22,353 bases of DNA from HGM12587 sp964580255. GTDB lineage: Bacteria > Bacillota > Clostridia > Lachnospirales > Lachnospiraceae. The notes beneath the pieces are model-generated. The model ran no database searches, had not been told where the DNA came from, and saw nothing but the letters and a program-made list of their open reading frames with translations. Where the stretch lies: NCBI GenBank assembly GCA_964580255.1, contig CAZOJX010000020.1, positions 1-22,353 on the forward strand. The letters run 5' to 3'. Below are positions 19,812 through 22,353 of the stretch, one piece after another. The position numbers and the translations under genes are program-made. Numbering within the stretch: position 1 is the first letter of the stretch; each line of letters opens with the position of its first letter.

Positions 19812-22353
19812 TAAATTCTGCCGTTTTTGACGGTAAAACCGCACATTTGGGCAAGTTCCGCCTTTTTCTCTCTCGTTATATCGAGTTTCGTGATATATTT
19901 CACTACAAGCGTTTTAGCTTGCTTTGCCGTCAATCTCGATATATCGCCGTCGGAAATTTTGTAGCCTGCGCTCATAATGAGTATGAGTTTTTGCACGGTA
20001 GGAATATCTTGCGTCATTGTGTAAGCAATGACGTTTGCCTTTTTACTGCCGCTTATCGTCGCTCCGCTTGCGTTCTTATCCGACGTTATTTGCTTTAAGC
20101 CGAAATAATAATCGAAATAAGTGCCGTATTCTATACCCAAAGTATTAAGGCTTTGGGCTTTCGCATACACCTCTTTGTTATACGATTTCAAAGCGTATTC
20201 CTCGCCTAAAACGGTAGCAACCGAATATAAATACGCCGTATCGAAATTATCGTCCGTCGTCAAATCGTATTTTCCGAGTTCCTCATACAAAATCTTTGCG
20301 TTCGTTAAAGATTCTTTCTGCAAGGCGTTTATCGCCGTTTGAATAATCTTGACTTGTGCAAGTTTTTCGTCGTTCGATAGGCTCTTGTCGGCTTGTATCG
20401 CTCTCTTTTGGTTATACAGGTCGCTAACGGACCCGCTAATGTTGTTGAGGTATTTTACAACGCCTTTCGCCTGCGTGTCGCCGTCCGTCTTTTTGTAGTT
20501 ATACTTTTCGAGTTGCGAGTAAAACTGCGTGCTCCACCTGCTATTATTCGTAGAATTAGCAAGCAAATTTTGAGATATAACGCCCGTTTCCGCCTCTAAA
20601 TTCGTTGCAGGCAACGCCACGTCCGCTATAACGCCGAGATACTGTTCGAGTAAATAATCAATCTTAATAGGCGAATAATTGAATACTTGACCGAGCCAAA
20701 TCGAGATACTGCTTGTCGATTCGTCATATCTGTTTTTAGGGTCCGTATTGCTCCATTTTTGGCTTTCAATCGTTCCGCCGTACCAAGTGGAATTTGTGCT
20801 TATGTCAACGAACGGGCTAAATATCGTTCGAGTAAAGTTATCGGTCGGCGTAAGGTTCGATACAAAACTCTCGAAAGTTCCCTCCCAAGCGTCCGTTTCG
20901 CCGCTCGCATACCGCCTTGCTCTTAAATACAATTCCCCGATAAAGCCGTTTTCCCTGCCTTTCGGAATTTTAAGGAATTGTCCGTCGCCAAGCGCAAGCA
21001 CATAGTTGTTGTTCTTTATGTAGTCGGACAAGTTTTGATAATCCTCGTCGTCCTCGTTAAGCAAATCGTTGAGAGCCGAAAGCCCTACGCCAAGAATAAG
21101 GCTGCGGATTATAAGATTTCCCCACGACTTAGCGGCGTCTTTGCCCGTATACGCTCTAACGAGTTTTGAAAAGCCTTGCACCGCAGGATTGAGGAACGGC
21201 ATAAACGTTGCGTTCGCCTTTTTCGTGAGCGTTCCGCCCCTACCAAAGTTCGTGGTAACGTCTTGCGCCTGCAATAAAGCCTCTTGAACACTTAAACCGC
21301 TTTCTCTTGCGCTTATGTATTCCGACAAACGAGGAGCCATTTCGATAGCGTTAGAAACGGATTCGATTTTGCCCATAACGTTTGCCCACTTGCCTTTGTT
21401 CTTATACTGTAAGCCCTTGCGGTAGTCGTAAACGCTTGCGGAAAGAATACCTGCCGCCTGCGCCTCTTGCCAATACCTGCCGTTGCTCGATATTTCGCTT
21501 ACGGCTCGCTTATAGTTCTTTGCGAAAGTTGACCACGAATAACGGGTGTAATTGAGCGCCGTTTGAATATCTCGAATCGGGTTCTTAAAGAACACGAAAA
21601 ACGGATTCCACGCCGTGACAAGTTTCTTAAAGGTCGTATTGATTTTTGCTACGCCGTTCATAAGTATGTTGTTAAAGGTCGTGTCGCCGCTCGGCATAAA
21701 GGATTCAATTCCCCTATACACGTTTTGCGACACCTCCGCCGTTACGCTCTTTCCGTTTTCCCAGAAAGTGACCTGATGTGTGTTCTTTGCTTTGTCCGCA
21801 TAGGTCGTTACGAGATTATCGCTATCAATGTCTGCGGTTGCGCTTTCCGCTCCGATTATCACAAATTCGTCGTGAGCCGTGCCGTTCTTTATATCGAGCA
21901 GCATTTTATTCGTTCTCGCCGAAGAAATGCGTTGTATCGTTTGTGCGGCTACCGTTTCGTCGATAGGCAAAATATCCAAATCCGAGCCTATTGCCCTGCG
22001 GTTGTTCGGATTGATTCTAACGTTGTTTTTGCCCTGTATCGTCGCAAGCGGTTTACTGTGCTCGGCTCTTAACGTCGGCACATAGTGAGGGTACATTTCC
22101 CTTACCGTCGCCGCATATTCCATCGAGAGCGTTCCGCTATCAACGCCGAGTTGCAAGTTATTATCGTTAAAACGCCATACCTTTTCCGCAATCTTTCTAA
22201 ATTTCGGATATTCCGCCTCGATTTGCTCGATTGCTTGCAAACTGTCGCTTACTGTAACGTCGGTGCCAAAAACGGGCTTACCTACGGCATATCTATCCGT
22301 ATTGTGCCAATGGAGCAAATAAAGGTTGAACATTTTATAAGCCTGTCCGTCTT
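19799..22353 (-). CDS. Large polyvalent phage protein (5'-partial, LPD38-like region)
   Basis: At least 850 aa, entering from the right: the frame is open to the window edge (DGQAYK before the first ATG at 22333, which lacks a ribosome site). These proteins are long mosaics of accessory domains, often next to portal and head genes, thought to enter the cell with the DNA. Visible parts: a segment with YPHYVPTLR near residue 80; NPFFVFFKNPIRDIQTALNY (about 243-262), a signature of large polyvalent-associated domains such as LPD38; hydrophobic ANATFMPFLNPAVQGFSK and SLILGVGLSALNDLL segments; an acidic NEDDEDYQ; and a C-terminal ISGSKKA followed by two helical repeats ending GY and GF. The end resembles that of the truncated gene at 768-2453. 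It converges on the secreted-protein operon. Confidence 0.7.
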   Translation of the reverse strand, partial: DGQAYKMFNLYLLHWHNTDRYAVGKPVFGTDVTVSDSLQAIEQIEAEYPKFRKIAEKVWRFNDNNLQLGVDSGTLSMEYAATVREMYPHYVPTLRAEHSKPLATIQGKNNVRINPNNRRAIGSDLDILPIDETVAAQTIQRISSARTNKMLLDIKNGTAHDEFVIIGAESATADIDSDNLVTTYADKAKNTHQVTFWENGKSVTAEVSQNVYRGIESFMPSGDTTFNNILMNGVAKINTTFKKLVTAWNPFFVFFKNPIRDIQTALNYTRYSWSTFAKNYKRAVSEISSNGRYWQEAQAAGILSASVYDYRKGLQYKNKGKWANVMGKIESVSNAIEMAPRLSEYISARESGLSVQEALLQAQDVTTNFGRGGTLTKKANATFMPFLNPAVQGFSKLVRAYTGKDAAKSWGNLIIRSLILGVGLSALNDLLNEDDEDYQNLSDYIKNNNYVLALGDGQFLKIPKGRENGFIGELYLRARRYASGETDAWEGTFESFVSNLTPTDNFTRTIFSPFVDISTNSTWYGGTIESQKWSNTDPKNRYDESTSSISIWLGQVFNYSPIKIDYLLEQYLGVIADVALPATNLEAETGVISQNLLANSTNNSRWSTQFYSQLEKYNYKKTDGDTQAKGVVKYLNNISGSVSDLYNQKRAIQADKSLSNDEKLAQVKIIQTAINALQKESLTNAKILYEELGKYDLTTDDNFDTAYLYSVATVLGEEYALKSYNKEVYAKAQSLNTLGIEYGTYFDYYFGLKQITSDKNASGATISGSKKANVIAYTMTQDIPTVQKLILIMSAGYKISDGDISRLTAKQAKTLVVKYITKLDITREKKAELAQMCGFTVKNGRIYITD

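Noticed and set aside
19644..19844. Frame running through the N gap
   Set aside because: Artefact of joined contigs.

Overview
The window looks like part of a tailed-phage or prophage genome from an uncultured gut-type Firmicute, probably Clostridia. The grounds are strong Shine-Dalgarno sites before nearly every gene, Gram-positive-style signal peptides and lipoboxes, and phage families common in gut Firmicutes. The host assignment is inference. The sequence is a draft scaffold: a 100-N gap at 19657-19756 is flanked by an exact 55-bp repeat, the mark of two contigs that really overlap.

Almost everything from 18359 down to 4155 is one minus-strand block of virion genes. In transcription order it holds a Com-like zinc-ribbon protein (partly duplicated in a 235-bp tandem repeat), a 45-aa protein, an acidic scaffold, a decoration-like protein, the HK97-fold major capsid protein, a head-tail adaptor-like protein, a large tail hub or stopper-like protein, and a repeat-containing tail fibre. 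A complete diversity-generating retroelement (DGR) follows: C-type-lectin-like target gene with variable repeat, hairpin, template repeat, structured spacer and reverse transcriptase. The block then runs through three small phage proteins and four membrane proteins (probable lysis or membrane module) and ends at a hairpin terminator at 4133-4168. The template and variable repeats (110 bp) differ at 12 positions, all of them template adenines, so the DGR has been active.

Downstream is an AT-rich region (3730-4150) with iteron-like repeats and a perfect DnaA box nearby, a possible replication origin. Next comes an IS481-like insertion sequence (about 2480-3720), then the 5'-truncated 3' part of a polyvalent phage protein, facing a plus-strand lipoprotein gene that carries a poly-C frameshift. 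At the right end another polyvalent protein enters from outside the window. It faces a plus-strand two-gene operon for secreted proteins, which may be lysogenic-conversion cargo or host genes.

The least expected feature is at 18505-18760. A strong promoter fires into a multi-helix RNA whose 5' end coincides with a 19-bp closing stem. It is followed by an intrinsic terminator directly abutting the Shine-Dalgarno site of the secreted-protein operon, with a potential antiterminator pairing. A 17-nt piece of this RNA recurs in inverse sense in the late-operon transcript, so the two RNAs could pair. I do not recognise it as a known riboswitch or ncRNA.

No tRNA, CRISPR array, integrase, terminase, portal or endolysin is visible here.
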